Made by a program: the position numbers and the translations under genes. This document shows, one piece after another, positions 7,788 to 15,094 of a stretch of 64,000 nt of DNA. The stretch lies in the NCBI GenBank assembly GCA_016234485.1, contig JACRBL010000017.1, positions 1 to 64,000 of the forward strand, read 5' to 3'. The notes below the pieces were generated by a model that made no database searches, was not told where the DNA came from, and was given only the letters and a program-made list of their open reading frames with translations. The stretch is from Chloroflexota bacterium (GTDB taxonomy: Bacteria; Chloroflexota; Anaerolineae; Anaerolineales; Villigracilaceae). Position 1 is the stretch's first letter; each line of letters begins with the position of its first letter.

Positions 7788-8612
7788 CTACAGATTCGCG
7801 ATCAAAGAAGTTCGATTGAAACGAGACACGCTCAGGTAGATCAAGAGCGCGTCCACGAGCCAGACGAGCGATCCGATCAGCAACACCGTGCCGACGCCGA
7901 GAAACAGAACGCCTGTCACTTGTCCGACCACGAGAGCCAGCACCAGAACCACCAGCGAAGCGCTCATCTGGTAGGCTTCCATGAACGTCTTGACCCGTGA
8001 AGAGATCAATACGGTTGCTGAAATTCCCAGCACGGCCAGTGCGGGCGTCAACCAGAACATCATCGGCCACCACGGCGCGAGCGGAAACCAAATCCGCCCA
8101 AAGAGCGGATAACTCGCCACGTTCACCACGATGATATAAACCAGGTACGTGATCCACGAAAGGCCGATGGCAGGGATGACCGCCGCCAACACTTTGCCGA
8201 GGAACAACTCCAGGTCGCTGATGGGCGCGTAAAGCAGGGCTTCCATCGTTTTGCGCTCGCGTTCGCCCACAAACGAGTCCGAGCCGACCACCGTAGAGAA
8301 CATCAACGGCATGATCAGGAAGAGCGGCGCCAGCATAAAACCCGCCATGTAAAGCACAAACATCTGCTCCAGGCCCAGCCCATCAAAAAGCGCCAGGAGC
8401 GCGGGCGGCATGGCTTCGAGCATCACGTCCATATCGCCCAGTTCACGCTCCACGTCCTCCACAGGGATTACCTGCGGCAAAACCGTGAATAGGATCGGCA
8501 TGAGGATGGCGAAGATCAGCGGAACGATGATCGCGGGTCCCCAGGCGGCTTTGTTCTGTCGCACTTCCTTCAAATCTTTTTGGGCAATCGCCCAGATCGA
8601 ACGCCAGTTCAT
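7788..8612 (-). CDS. ABC transporter permease (ABC-2 type, NatB-like)
   Basis: 274 aa. The N-terminal cytoplasmic signature IWAIAQKDLKEVRQNKAAW is typical of ABC-2 exporters, followed by about six membrane helices. The family segment FVGERERKTMEALLYAPISDLELFLGK lies between helices 2 and 3. Its ATG overlaps the stop of the ATPase by 4 bp, so the two are translationally coupled. It exports an unknown substrate (Na+, peptide or lipid in relatives). Confidence 0.9.
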   Translation of the reverse strand: MNWRSIWAIAQKDLKEVRQNKAAWGPAIIVPLIFAILMPILFTVLPQVIPVEDVERELGDMDVMLEAMPPALLALFDGLGLEQMFVLYMAGFMLAPLFLIMPLMFSTVVGSDSFVGERERKTMEALLYAPISDLELFLGKVLAAVIPAIGLSWITYLVYIIVVNVASYPLFGRIWFPLAPWWPMMFWLTPALAVLGISATVLISSRVKTFMEAYQMSASLVVLVLALVVGQVTGVLFLGVGTVLLIGSLVWLVDALLIYLSVSRFNRTSLIANL

Positions 8613-9544
8613 TTTTCACCTGCCTGCAACGCAAAGTAAATATCTTCCAACGTGTAATCGCGCGGATTGACTTTCAGGATGGACGCGCCCTGCGCCGCCA
8701 AATGCTGGACGACCTGCGGGATGACTTCCTCGCCCTCGACTTGCACCTGCCACGCCACGCTCTGACCCGTAACCTGTTTCACTCCTCGCAGGGTTTTCAG
8801 ACTCCCCGTGGCGTTTTCCGCGGGAACCTGCCAGAACGTAATGTCCACCCACGTCACCGGCCACAACTTGCGCGACAGTTCCTTGAGACTGCCCATCGCC
8901 AGGATGCGTCCCTTGTTCATCACGGCCACGCGGTCGCAGAGACGTTGCGCTTCGAGCAGGTTGTGCGTCGCGAGCAGGATGGTCTGACCGTTTTGGTGGC
9001 TCAAATCCGCGATCAACGCGTTGACGTGCTGTGCGGCTTCGGGGTCAAGGCCGGAGGTCGGCTCGTCCAGGAAAAGGAGCGGCGGCTTGTGGATGAGGGC
9101 GCGTGCCAGGGCCAGTCTCTGCTTCATGCCTTTGCTGTAAGTCTCGACCTTGTCTTTGGCGCGGTCTTCCAGTCCGAAGAAGGCCAGCATTTCCAGGACG
9201 CGGCCATTCAAAGCGGCTTCGGGAATGCCCGTCAGTGTGGCAAAGAACGCGAGATTTTCGTAGGCCGAGAGACGCTCATACAGAGCGGGGGTCTCCGTCA
9301 GCACGCCGGTTTGTTGGCGGACGCGCTGGCCATCCGAAGCAGGATCCAGCCCAAACACACGCGCCGAACCGCCGCTCGGGGGTAGAATCCCGTTCAGGAG
9401 GCGGACGGTCGTCGTCTTGCCCGCGCCGTTCGGTCCGAGCAGTCCGAAGACCTCGCCAGGTTGCACGTGAAACGTCATGCCGTCCACGGCGCGATTCGCG
9501 CCAAAGACGCGCTCCAGGCCGTTGACTTCCACGATTGCGGTCAT
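8609..9544 (-). CDS. ABC transporter ATP-binding protein
   Basis: 311 aa. The ATG at 9544 is preferred because GGGAGA lies 6 nt upstream. It has Walker A GPNGAGKTT, Q-loop LTETPAL, signature YSKGMKQRLALARAL, Walker B LLFLDEPTSGLDP and switch H in LLATHNL. A C-terminal domain of about 85 residues ends the protein, as in CcmA/NatA types. It powers the permease encoded next. Its start overlaps the stop of the SdpI-like gene by 4 bp. A parS-like sequence lies within the coding region near its 5' end. Confidence 0.95.
   Translation of the reverse strand: MTAIVEVNGLERVFGANRAVDGMTFHVQPGEVFGLLGPNGAGKTTTVRLLNGILPPSGGSARVFGLDPASDGQRVRQQTGVLTETPALYERLSAYENLAFFATLTGIPEAALNGRVLEMLAFFGLEDRAKDKVETYSKGMKQRLALARALIHKPPLLFLDEPTSGLDPEAAQHVNALIADLSHQNGQTILLATHNLLEAQRLCDRVAVMNKGRILAMGSLKELSRKLWPVTWVDITFWQVPAENATGSLKTLRGVKQVTGQSVAWQVQVEGEEVIPQVVQHLAAQGASILKVNPRDYTLEDIYFALQAGEK
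9460..9473. promoter_or_regulatory. parS-like site 1 (ParB-binding)
   Basis: GTTGCACGTGAAAC fits the core parS consensus GTTNCACGTGNAAC at every fixed position. It lies inside the ABC ATPase gene, 780 bp from a second match. Only the outermost T and A of the 16-mer differ. Such sites mark origin-proximal DNA. Confidence 0.65.
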
Positions 9545-10182
9545 TTGTTCTCCCTTCGCCAAAGAATATACGAGTAGACAATCGGCACGAAGGCCGCCAC
9601 GAGTAGAGCCGCCATCATCAGGAAAATGCCCGTCTCGCCGAGGAAGGCGCTGACGATGGTGACCAGGCCCGCGAGCATGAACAATTTCGAGCCGAGTTTA
9701 TGGGTCTCATCCCAAACCGTGTCGCTCGAAAGCGTCCACGGGGTGCGGATGCCGATGAAGAAATTGCGTTTGGCCCTGCCCGTCATGTAGCCCACGCCGA
9801 CGAATAGCAAACCAACTACGGGAATGAGCATGACGGTCATGTTGAAGGGATAGCCGAGCGAGGCCGCCAATGTGAGGGCGTAGACGTAAAGCATGTAGGC
9901 TACGAAGGCCACGACGAACCAGTTGAAGATCCCGCGGAATTGGGCGATATTGGCCTTGAGCGGGTCAATGTATGGGATCGCCAGGAATAGCCCAACCAGC
10001 GCGACCGTGACGAGCGGCATCAGGAAGACGCCCCAGAATTTGGGCATGTAGTCGTCCACCTCGCCCGCCGCGTTCCAATGAGACGGCATTGGATCAGGCA
10101 AGCGCCCGTACAGCGCGAGGCCGACTGCGATCGCGATGGCGATCAAGGTGAGCGAGATAACGATGGTTGTTTTGTTTGACAT
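9541..10182 (-). CDS. SdpI-family / DUF1648 membrane protein
   Basis: 213 aa. The ATG at 10182 is chosen because AAGGAGAAAAA lies before it. An N-terminal DUF1648 domain contains PDPMPSHWNAAGEVDDY, and about five membrane helices follow, ending with the SdpI pattern (GRAKRNFFIGIRTPWTLSSDTVWDETHK). SdpI proteins confer immunity to a membrane-active toxin or sense it. The overlap with the ABC ATPase gene and the GntR regulator upstream suggest a stress-responsive defence or export unit. No toxin gene is seen nearby. Confidence 0.9.
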   Translation of the reverse strand: MSNKTTIVISLTLIAIAIAVGLALYGRLPDPMPSHWNAAGEVDDYMPKFWGVFLMPLVTVALVGLFLAIPYIDPLKANIAQFRGIFNWFVVAFVAYMLYVYALTLAASLGYPFNMTVMLIPVVGLLFVGVGYMTGRAKRNFFIGIRTPWTLSSDTVWDETHKLGSKLFMLAGLVTIVSAFLGETGIFLMMAALLVAAFVPIVYSYILWRRENK

Positions 10183-10198
10183 TTTTTCTCCTTGTCGC

Positions 10199-10250
10199 CT
10201 CGCTGGTCTCGGTATGCCCGACAAGCACGGGCTACTCGACCAGCGAGGCG
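10199..10250. repeat. Interrupted palindrome between SdpI-like and SPFH genes
   Basis: Arms CCTCGCTGGTC and GACCAGCGAGG enclose a second hairpin (GCCCG...CGGGC). It abuts the second parS-like site. Confidence 0.8.
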
Positions 10251-10266
10251 CGTTTCACGTGAAACG
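10251..10266. promoter_or_regulatory. parS-like site 2 (ParB-binding)
   Basis: GTTTCACGTGAAAC (10252-10265) is a perfect palindrome identical to the 14-bp core of the Bacillus parS site; only the outer pair is C/G where the consensus has T/A. It is intergenic, 3 bp beyond the stop codon of the SPFH gene. Together with site 1, this places the DNA close to a replication origin. Confidence 0.75.
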
Positions 10267-10268
10267 GA

Positions 10269-11201
10269 CTACTTCCCTTTCGGCGCGTTATTCTGCGCCA
10301 GCGAGATCATGCCGCTCAAGCCGCCGAGATTCATCGTATCCACAGCAGACGAGGGGACGATGACCAGCGCTCCTTTTTCCTTGAGACCTTCAAACAGCAT
10401 GTTCATGGCGCGCAGGTGCAAAGCGGTCGGGTTGTCCACGTAGGCCTTCGATGCCTCGGCAAACGAGGCCGCGATCTGCATCTCGGATTCGCCGAGGATG
10501 ACGCGCGCCTGGCGTTCGCGTTCGGCCTGCGCCTGGCTGGACATGGCATCTTCCAGATCGGGCGGGATGATCACGTCGCGAATTTCCACCGATTGGACGG
10601 TCACGCCCCAGGGCGTGGTGCGGTCGTCAATGATCTTCTGCAAATCCTGATCCATCTTCGAGCGACCGACCAAAATGTCCGCCAGGGTCATCTGGCCGAT
10701 AATCTCGCGCAGGGCGGTCTGTGCGGCCCACGAGATGGCGGAGACGTAATCCTTCACTTCGAGCGCGGCCTTCTCGGCGTCCCACACCACCCAGAACAAC
10801 ACGGCATCCACGTCCACGGGGACAGTGTCTTTCGTCAGCGTTTTCTCGGCGGTGAACGGCGTCACCATCACGCGATGATCAATCCAGGCGGGGATCGTGT
10901 CCACGATCGGGATGATCCAGAACAACCCTGGCCCTGCCAGTTTGTGGAACTTGCCCAGACGCAAGATGATGGCCTTCTCCCATTGAGAAGCCACTTTCAA
11001 CGCGTACATGATGTACGTGGCCACGAGCGCAATACCGACCACGAACAGGCCGACGATCCAATCTGCAACCTCGCCTTCCATCAAGATAGCGCCGAGGACC
11101 GCCACGATCAACAGGACGCCAAAGATCGTCCCGGCCACACCCGAGATGTGCGGATCAACCTTCAACGCCTTTGCGACTTCCTTTGTTTGTTTTGTAGCCA
11201 T
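10269..11201 (-). CDS. SPFH/Band 7 (stomatin or slipin family) membrane protein
   Basis: 310 aa. Two N-terminal membrane helices (residues 20-75), then the band 7 domain starting at WEKAIILRLGKFHKLAGPGLFWIIP with the typical RVMVTPFTAEKTLTKDTVPVDVDAVLFW. The coiled region contains SSQAQAERERQARVILGESEMQ. Slipins form oligomeric scaffolds in the membrane and often pair with NfeD, which is absent here. It lies just behind the GntR regulator (11 bp) with AAAGGAGA before the ATG, so it is first in line for that control. Confidence 0.93.
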   Translation of the reverse strand: MATKQTKEVAKALKVDPHISGVAGTIFGVLLIVAVLGAILMEGEVADWIVGLFVVGIALVATYIMYALKVASQWEKAIILRLGKFHKLAGPGLFWIIPIVDTIPAWIDHRVMVTPFTAEKTLTKDTVPVDVDAVLFWVVWDAEKAALEVKDYVSAISWAAQTALREIIGQMTLADILVGRSKMDQDLQKIIDDRTTPWGVTVQSVEIRDVIIPPDLEDAMSSQAQAERERQARVILGESEMQIAASFAEASKAYVDNPTALHLRAMNMLFEGLKEKGALVIVPSSAVDTMNLGGLSGMISLAQNNAPKGK

Positions 11202-11212
11202 TGCATTCTCCT

Positions 11213-11629
11213 TTATTCTTCGACTTCTGTCGTTTCTTTCCAGACTTTGATTTGTTCACTGACCATCTGGCGGACCTCCGTCTGCGTGAAGCCCAGACGA
11301 AGCGCCTCAGCGATAAAGCGACGCGTCAACCCTTCGAGCGACTCGCGTCGCAACTTCTCTGTGACGTTGGGCGGGGGCTTGTCCATGATGAACGTGCCGC
11401 GTCCCTGTTGCGTGGAGATGATGCGCGCCTCGTCCAGGATGCGGTAGGCGCGCGCCACCGTGTTAAAGTTGACGCGCAGTTCCAGCGCCAGCGCGCGGAC
11501 GGTGGGAAGCTGGTCGCCAGGTTCGAGAATCCCATTCGCCACGCGTCCTGAAATTTGGTTGACGATCTGGGTGTAGATCGGCAGGCCAGAATGGAAATCG
11601 AGTTCAAAATTCATTTTTGGATCGGGCAT
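11213..11629 (-). CDS. GntR-family regulator, YtrA subgroup
   Basis: 138 aa. The N-terminal winged helix (residues 12-80: PIYTQIVNQISGRVANGILEPGDQLPTVRALALELRVNFNTVARAYRIL) is GntR-type. The short C-terminal helical segment (about 55 aa) marks the YtrA subgroup, which controls ABC transporters from an autoregulated operon. Downstream lie the SPFH, SdpI-like and ABC genes, which fits. Tandem 14-bp repeats over its own promoter are the likely operator. Confidence 0.93.
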   Translation of the reverse strand: MPDPKMNFELDFHSGLPIYTQIVNQISGRVANGILEPGDQLPTVRALALELRVNFNTVARAYRILDEARIISTQQGRGTFIMDKPPPNVTEKLRRESLEGLTRRFIAEALRLGFTQTEVRQMVSEQIKVWKETTEVEE

Positions 11630-11645
11630 ATGTTCGCCTCGTCAA

Positions 11646-11676
11646 ATTGTAATAATTGTATCATTGTCATAATTGT
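11646..11676. promoter_or_regulatory. Tandem operator for the GntR regulator
   Basis: Two nearly identical 14-bp copies, ATTGTAATAATTGT (11646-11659) and ATTGTCATAATTGT (11663-11676), with a 17-bp period. They cover the -10 and the start region of the gntR promoter, as expected for autorepression. Confidence 0.7.
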
Positions 11677-11699
11677 ATTCTGCTTGTGAAATTTGTCAA
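11672..11699 (-). promoter_or_regulatory. Promoter of the gntR-SPFH-sdpI-ABC operon
   Basis: A perfect TTGACA (plus 11694-11699), a 16-bp spacer and TACAAT (plus 11672-11677). The -10 lies within the second operator copy. Confidence 0.8.
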
Positions 11700-11814
11700 G
11701 AGGAGAAAATCCGTCCGAAAGCAGAGGCCGCCCAACGTCACGCGCGAGGCGGAAGGGAGTCCCCTGCCTGCGTGGTAAAATCCAGCCGCATCAAATCAAG
11801 GAGTAGCGAAAGAA

Positions 11815-12702
11815 ATGGAACAACAGACTGGTACATTTGCTGTCAAAAAAGGTTTAGCCCAAATGCTGAAGGGCGGCGTCATCATGGATGTGGTGACCGC
11901 CGAACATGCCAAGATCGCCGAAGACGCGGGCGCTTGCGCGGTGATGGCGCTGGAGCGCGTCCCCGCCGATATCCGCGCACAAGGCGGCGTGGCTCGCATG
12001 AGCGACCCCGAACTGATTCTGAAGATCAAAGAGTCGGTAACAATCCCTGTGATGGCGAAATGCCGCATCGGACATTTTGTGGAAGCGCAGATTTTGGAAT
12101 CGCTCAAGATTGATTACATTGACGAATCCGAAGTGCTGACCCCCGCCGACGAAGAGCATCATATTTTGAAGCACAACTTCACCGTGCCGTTCGTGTGCGG
12201 ATGCCGCAACCTGGGCGAGGCGCTACGGCGCATCGGCGAAGGCGCGGCGATGATGCGAACCAAAGGCGAGGCGGGGACGGGCGACGTGGTCGAGGCCGTG
12301 CGTCACGCGCGCACCGTGCTGGGCGAGATTCGCAAGATTCAAAATATGCCCAAAGAAGAGTTGATGGCCTACGCCAAAAATATCGGAGCGCCGTACGAAC
12401 TCGTGCTGGAGACGGCTGAACTCGGACGCCTGCCCGTGGTCAACTTTGCGGCGGGCGGAATCGCCACCCCCGCGGACGCGGCGCTGATGATGCAACTCGG
12501 CGTGGACGGCGTGTTCGTCGGCTCGGGCATCTTCAAGAGCGGCGACCCCGCCAAGCGCGCGGCGGCCATCGTCAAAGCGACGACGCATTTCCGCGACGCT
12601 GGCATTCTGGCCGAAGTGAGCAAGAACCTCGGCGAGCCGATGGTCGGGCGCAACGTATCGCAAATGCCCGAAGGCGAGAAAATCGCGGGGCGCGGCTGGT
12701 AA
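11815..12702 (+). CDS. pdxS: Pyridoxal 5'-phosphate synthase, lyase subunit PdxS
   Basis: 295 aa, full length. A (beta/alpha)8 barrel with the family segments [35 protein letters not shown], the catalytic Lys in [11 protein letters not shown] and the phosphate-binding FVGSGIFKS. PdxS condenses ribose 5-phosphate, glyceraldehyde 3-phosphate and ammonia into PLP. The ammonia comes from PdxT, encoded 83 bp downstream. AAGGAG lies upstream of the ATG. It is divergent from the GntR regulator. The PLP made could serve the aminotransferase at 3815 among others. Confidence 0.98.
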   Translation: MEQQTGTFAVKKGLAQMLKGGVIMDVVTAEHAKIAEDAGACAVMALERVPADIRAQGGVARMSDPELILKIKESVTIPVMAKCRIGHFVEAQILESLKIDYIDESEVLTPADEEHHILKHNFTVPFVCGCRNLGEALRRIGEGAAMMRTKGEAGTGDVVEAVRHARTVLGEIRKIQNMPKEELMAYAKNIGAPYELVLETAELGRLPVVNFAAGGIATPADAALMMQLGVDGVFVGSGIFKSGDPAKRAAAIVKATTHFRDAGILAEVSKNLGEPMVGRNVSQMPEGEKIAGRGW

Positions 12703-12785
12703 ATCTGTAAATTGGGATTTGGTAAATTGGAAATGGATTCGCTTCATCTCCTAACCAATTTACCAATATACCAATTACCAAAATT
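12703..12785. repeat. Spacer repeat of TTGGTAAATTGG units between pdxS and pdxT
   Basis: Degenerate 8-9 bp units (AAATTGGGATTTGGTAAATTGG) are followed by the inverted form (CCAATTTACCAATATACC), so the spacer can fold into one long hairpin. Related units occur at 16140, 21810-21880 and 56663. Confidence 0.8.
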
Positions 12786-13364
12786 ATGAAGATTGGAGTC
12801 CTCGCCCTCCAGGGCGATTTCGCGGAACACATTGCCATGCTCAAGCGCCTCGGCGCGGAGGGCGTGGAAGTGCGTTTACCCAAACATCTCGAAGGTTTGC
12901 AGGGTCTCATCATCCCTGGCGGCGAATCCACCACGATTGGCAAACTCGCCGTGGCCTATGATTTGATGGAACCGTTGCGCGCTTTTGCAAAAGATCACGC
13001 GGTTTGGGGAACGTGTGCTGGCGCCATCTTCTTATCTAAAGATGCGCGCCGCGAACAGCCCCTGCTCAAAGTGATGGACATCACCGTGCAACGCAACGCG
13101 TTTGGCGCGCAGGTGGATTCGTTCGAAGCCGACCTCGACATTGCCGAGCTCAAACAGGCCACGGATACAACGCATCCGTATCACGCGGTTTTCATTCGTG
13201 CGCCGATCATTGAGTCTGTCGGCGGCGACGCGAGAATTCTCTCAGCTCTTCCCGACGGCCGCATCGTGGCCGCGCAGGAAGGCCATCTGCTGGCGACATC
13301 GTTCCATCCCGAACTGACGAACGATGCGCGCTTTCACAAATACTTTTTATCGTTGGCTTCTTGA
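12786..13364 (+). CDS. pdxT: Pyridoxal 5'-phosphate synthase, glutaminase subunit PdxT
   Basis: 192 aa class I glutamine amidotransferase. The N-terminal KIGVLALQGDFAEH, oxyanion motif IPGGESTT, nucleophile Cys in GTCAG and the His-Glu pair in FHPEL are all present. It releases ammonia from glutamine and channels it to PdxS in the 12+12 complex. It is co-directional with pdxS. The repeat-filled 83-bp spacer is unusual because this pair is normally tightly spaced. Confidence 0.98.
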   Translation: MKIGVLALQGDFAEHIAMLKRLGAEGVEVRLPKHLEGLQGLIIPGGESTTIGKLAVAYDLMEPLRAFAKDHAVWGTCAGAIFLSKDARREQPLLKVMDITVQRNAFGAQVDSFEADLDIAELKQATDTTHPYHAVFIRAPIIESVGGDARILSALPDGRIVAAQEGHLLATSFHPELTNDARFHKYFLSLAS

Positions 13365-13369
13365 CGTTC

Positions 13370-13397
13370 AACATTAAACATTGAACGTGGAACGTTC
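13370..13397. repeat. ACGTTCAACATT-type palindromic spacer repeat
   Basis: CGTTCAACATTAAACATTGAACG folds on itself and abuts the start of the next gene. The same family (AACGTTGAACGTT units) lies in frame within the genes at 15602-15640 and 28714-28755. Confidence 0.75.
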
Positions 13398-13400
13398 ATC

Positions 13401-14324
13401 ATGAACATCCGCGCACTCGATCTGCTCGACCTCCCCACCCTCAGCCGCCATCGCAATGACGCCCTGTTGCTCGATTCCACGCGGGCGTTGACGCGCGGCA
13501 ATCCGCTCGGCGCAGCGGGTTTCCTCTCGCATTTCAATCCTGCGCGGCACGTGTACACGGCCATCGCAAAAGAGAATGGGGACTCCCTGCTGGGGAGCGT
13601 GATCCACACCCACGGCGAATCCTTCGCCCGATTGCTCTACCTTGCCCCGTCCACGCATCTGACTCACCCGAGCCTGGTTCCGCTGATCGAGAATCTCTCC
13701 GCCCAGGCAGGGACGTGGGGCGCGTTCCACGTCATCGCCGAAGTGGACGAGACCAGCGAGGCGTTCGTCGCGTTGCGAAACGCGGGTTTCGCGGTCTACG
13801 CGTGGCAGAGGATGTGGGATCTCTCCGCGATCACGGAACCCGCCTCAAGGTTAGGGTGGACGCGAATGCGCGAGGTGGATATCCCATCCATCCAGAGTCT
13901 CCATTACCAGATCGTCCCGCCGCTTCTGCAACCTGTGGAGTCTTTTCCGCGCCGCGCCGAGGGATTCATCTGCAACGAGGGAAGCAAGTGTCACGTTGGC
14001 GTTTCGTCTGGGACGGCGGGCATCGTGCTTTCGCCGACGATCCATCCCGAAGCCGAGGGTGTGGGCGCCAAACTTTGCGGCTTGATGCTCGACGTGCGCG
14101 GAAGCGGCTCCCGTCCCATTTATGTGCGCGTCCGTTCTTATCAAGCCTGGATCGAACCCGTGCTGGAAGACCTGGGCGCGCTGGCAGGGCCGCGACAGGC
14201 TGTGATGGTGAAACGCCTGGCGCGCATCATCAAGGACGAGGAAGCGGTGAAAGCCGTGCAAACCGCGGGCGTGAGCGTGCAACCTTCGCGGGTGAGTCAT
14301 ATCGAAGTAAAAAAAGAAAGTTAA
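13401..14324 (+). CDS. GNAT-like acetyltransferase, uncharacterised
   Basis: 307 aa. The layout is of two GNAT-like halves: an N-terminal part (NIRALDLLDLPTLSRHRND to VIAEVDETSEAFVALRNAGFAVYAWQRMW) and a C-terminal part ending in lysine-rich VSHIEVKKES. The D/E-x-AF-ALR-AGF pattern is typical of the last helix and strand of GNAT folds. No canonical Q/RxxGxG acetyl-CoA motif is clear, so activity is uncertain. It ends in a 4-bp TTAA shared with the convergent methyltransferase stop codon. Confidence 0.6.
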   Translation: MNIRALDLLDLPTLSRHRNDALLLDSTRALTRGNPLGAAGFLSHFNPARHVYTAIAKENGDSLLGSVIHTHGESFARLLYLAPSTHLTHPSLVPLIENLSAQAGTWGAFHVIAEVDETSEAFVALRNAGFAVYAWQRMWDLSAITEPASRLGWTRMREVDIPSIQSLHYQIVPPLLQPVESFPRRAEGFICNEGSKCHVGVSSGTAGIVLSPTIHPEAEGVGAKLCGLMLDVRGSGSRPIYVRVRSYQAWIEPVLEDLGALAGPRQAVMVKRLARIIKDEEAVKAVQTAGVSVQPSRVSHIEVKKES

Positions 14325-15019
14325 CTCGGTTTCGCAAGAACCAGCAAAGAATAGCCCCCAAATATCCGCGCCGCGAGGCGCGGACTTATTTTCCCCAACA
14401 CACGGCGCGGCAAATTCGCGAGGACGGTTCGCAAGCGGCGTTGATTCTTGTCCAATTCCAAACCGCCCGCGGTGAAAAATGAATCGGTCACGTCGTAGCC
14501 TGTGTCTTTTAAAACCGCCAGCGCCATCTCGGCTGTGAACATGTGGATGTGTCCCACGCCTTCGCGCGTTTTCATGAGTCGGCTGGGGCGCAGGATGGTC
14601 AACATCGAAAGATCGAGCGGGATGTGGAAAATAAAATGCCTCGCATGGTCGCGCAGTTTTTCCAGGAACGAAAGATAATTTGGCACATGCTCGAACACGT
14701 CAATGCACAGGAGCAAATCGAAACGCTTATCGGTTTCCAGCAAGTCGCCCAGCGTAAATTGCAAACGCTCCTTTGATTTTGCCGAACAAATTTCAAAGGC
14801 TTGCGGCGAAACTTCGTAGCCGAAAAAATTTGTTTCGGGCAGTTGCGCGTGCAGGTTATTTAAAATTTCGCCCGCGCCGCATCCCACTTCGCAAACAGTG
14901 ACAGGGCGCAAATTCTGTTTCCGAATCATCTTCAAAATCTGCCCCGCCTTCCACGGAGAGTCGGCCGCGTGCCAGCGCGGATTTTTTTCGAGATACTCGC
15001 CTGATTGATATATGCTCAT
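14321..15019 (-). CDS. Class I SAM-dependent methyltransferase
   Basis: 232 aa. The start at MSIYQSGEYLEKNP is chosen because TTGGAG precedes it; the longer frame translates a palindromic repeat. Motif I VCEVGCGAGEIL, motif II-like LLETDKRFDLLLCIDVFEHVPNY and the following FLEKLRDHARHFIFHIP resemble Methyltransf_23 proteins linked to glycan or lipid synthesis. The two glycosyltransferases upstream support a role in modifying a surface glycan or an isoprenoid, but the substrate is unknown. Confidence 0.88.
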   Translation of the reverse strand: MSIYQSGEYLEKNPRWHAADSPWKAGQILKMIRKQNLRPVTVCEVGCGAGEILNNLHAQLPETNFFGYEVSPQAFEICSAKSKERLQFTLGDLLETDKRFDLLLCIDVFEHVPNYLSFLEKLRDHARHFIFHIPLDLSMLTILRPSRLMKTREGVGHIHMFTAEMALAVLKDTGYDVTDSFFTAGGLELDKNQRRLRTVLANLPRRVLGKISPRLAARIFGGYSLLVLAKPS

Positions 15020-15042
15020 GTTCACTCCAAGTGTGGTGCGGA

Positions 15043-15064
15043 CACCTGCACCGAACCGCAGGTG
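15043..15064. repeat. Palindrome CACCTGC...GCAGGTG
   Basis: 7-bp perfect arms around an 8-nt loop, within a 75-bp gap between methyltransferase and glycosyltransferase. A relative with CACCTGCACTGC arms lies at 63503-63532. Confidence 0.75.
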
Positions 15065-15094
15065 CGGCGATGGCATCCCGCTCCACGAATCAAA

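Noticed and set aside
10269-11201. NfeD/slipin protease pair
   Set aside because: The slipin-like protein is present but no NfeD gene is adjacent in the window.
13401-14324. Reading the GNAT-like protein as a confident acetyltransferase
   Set aside because: The acetyl-CoA loop motif is not clear, so only a fold-level call is given.
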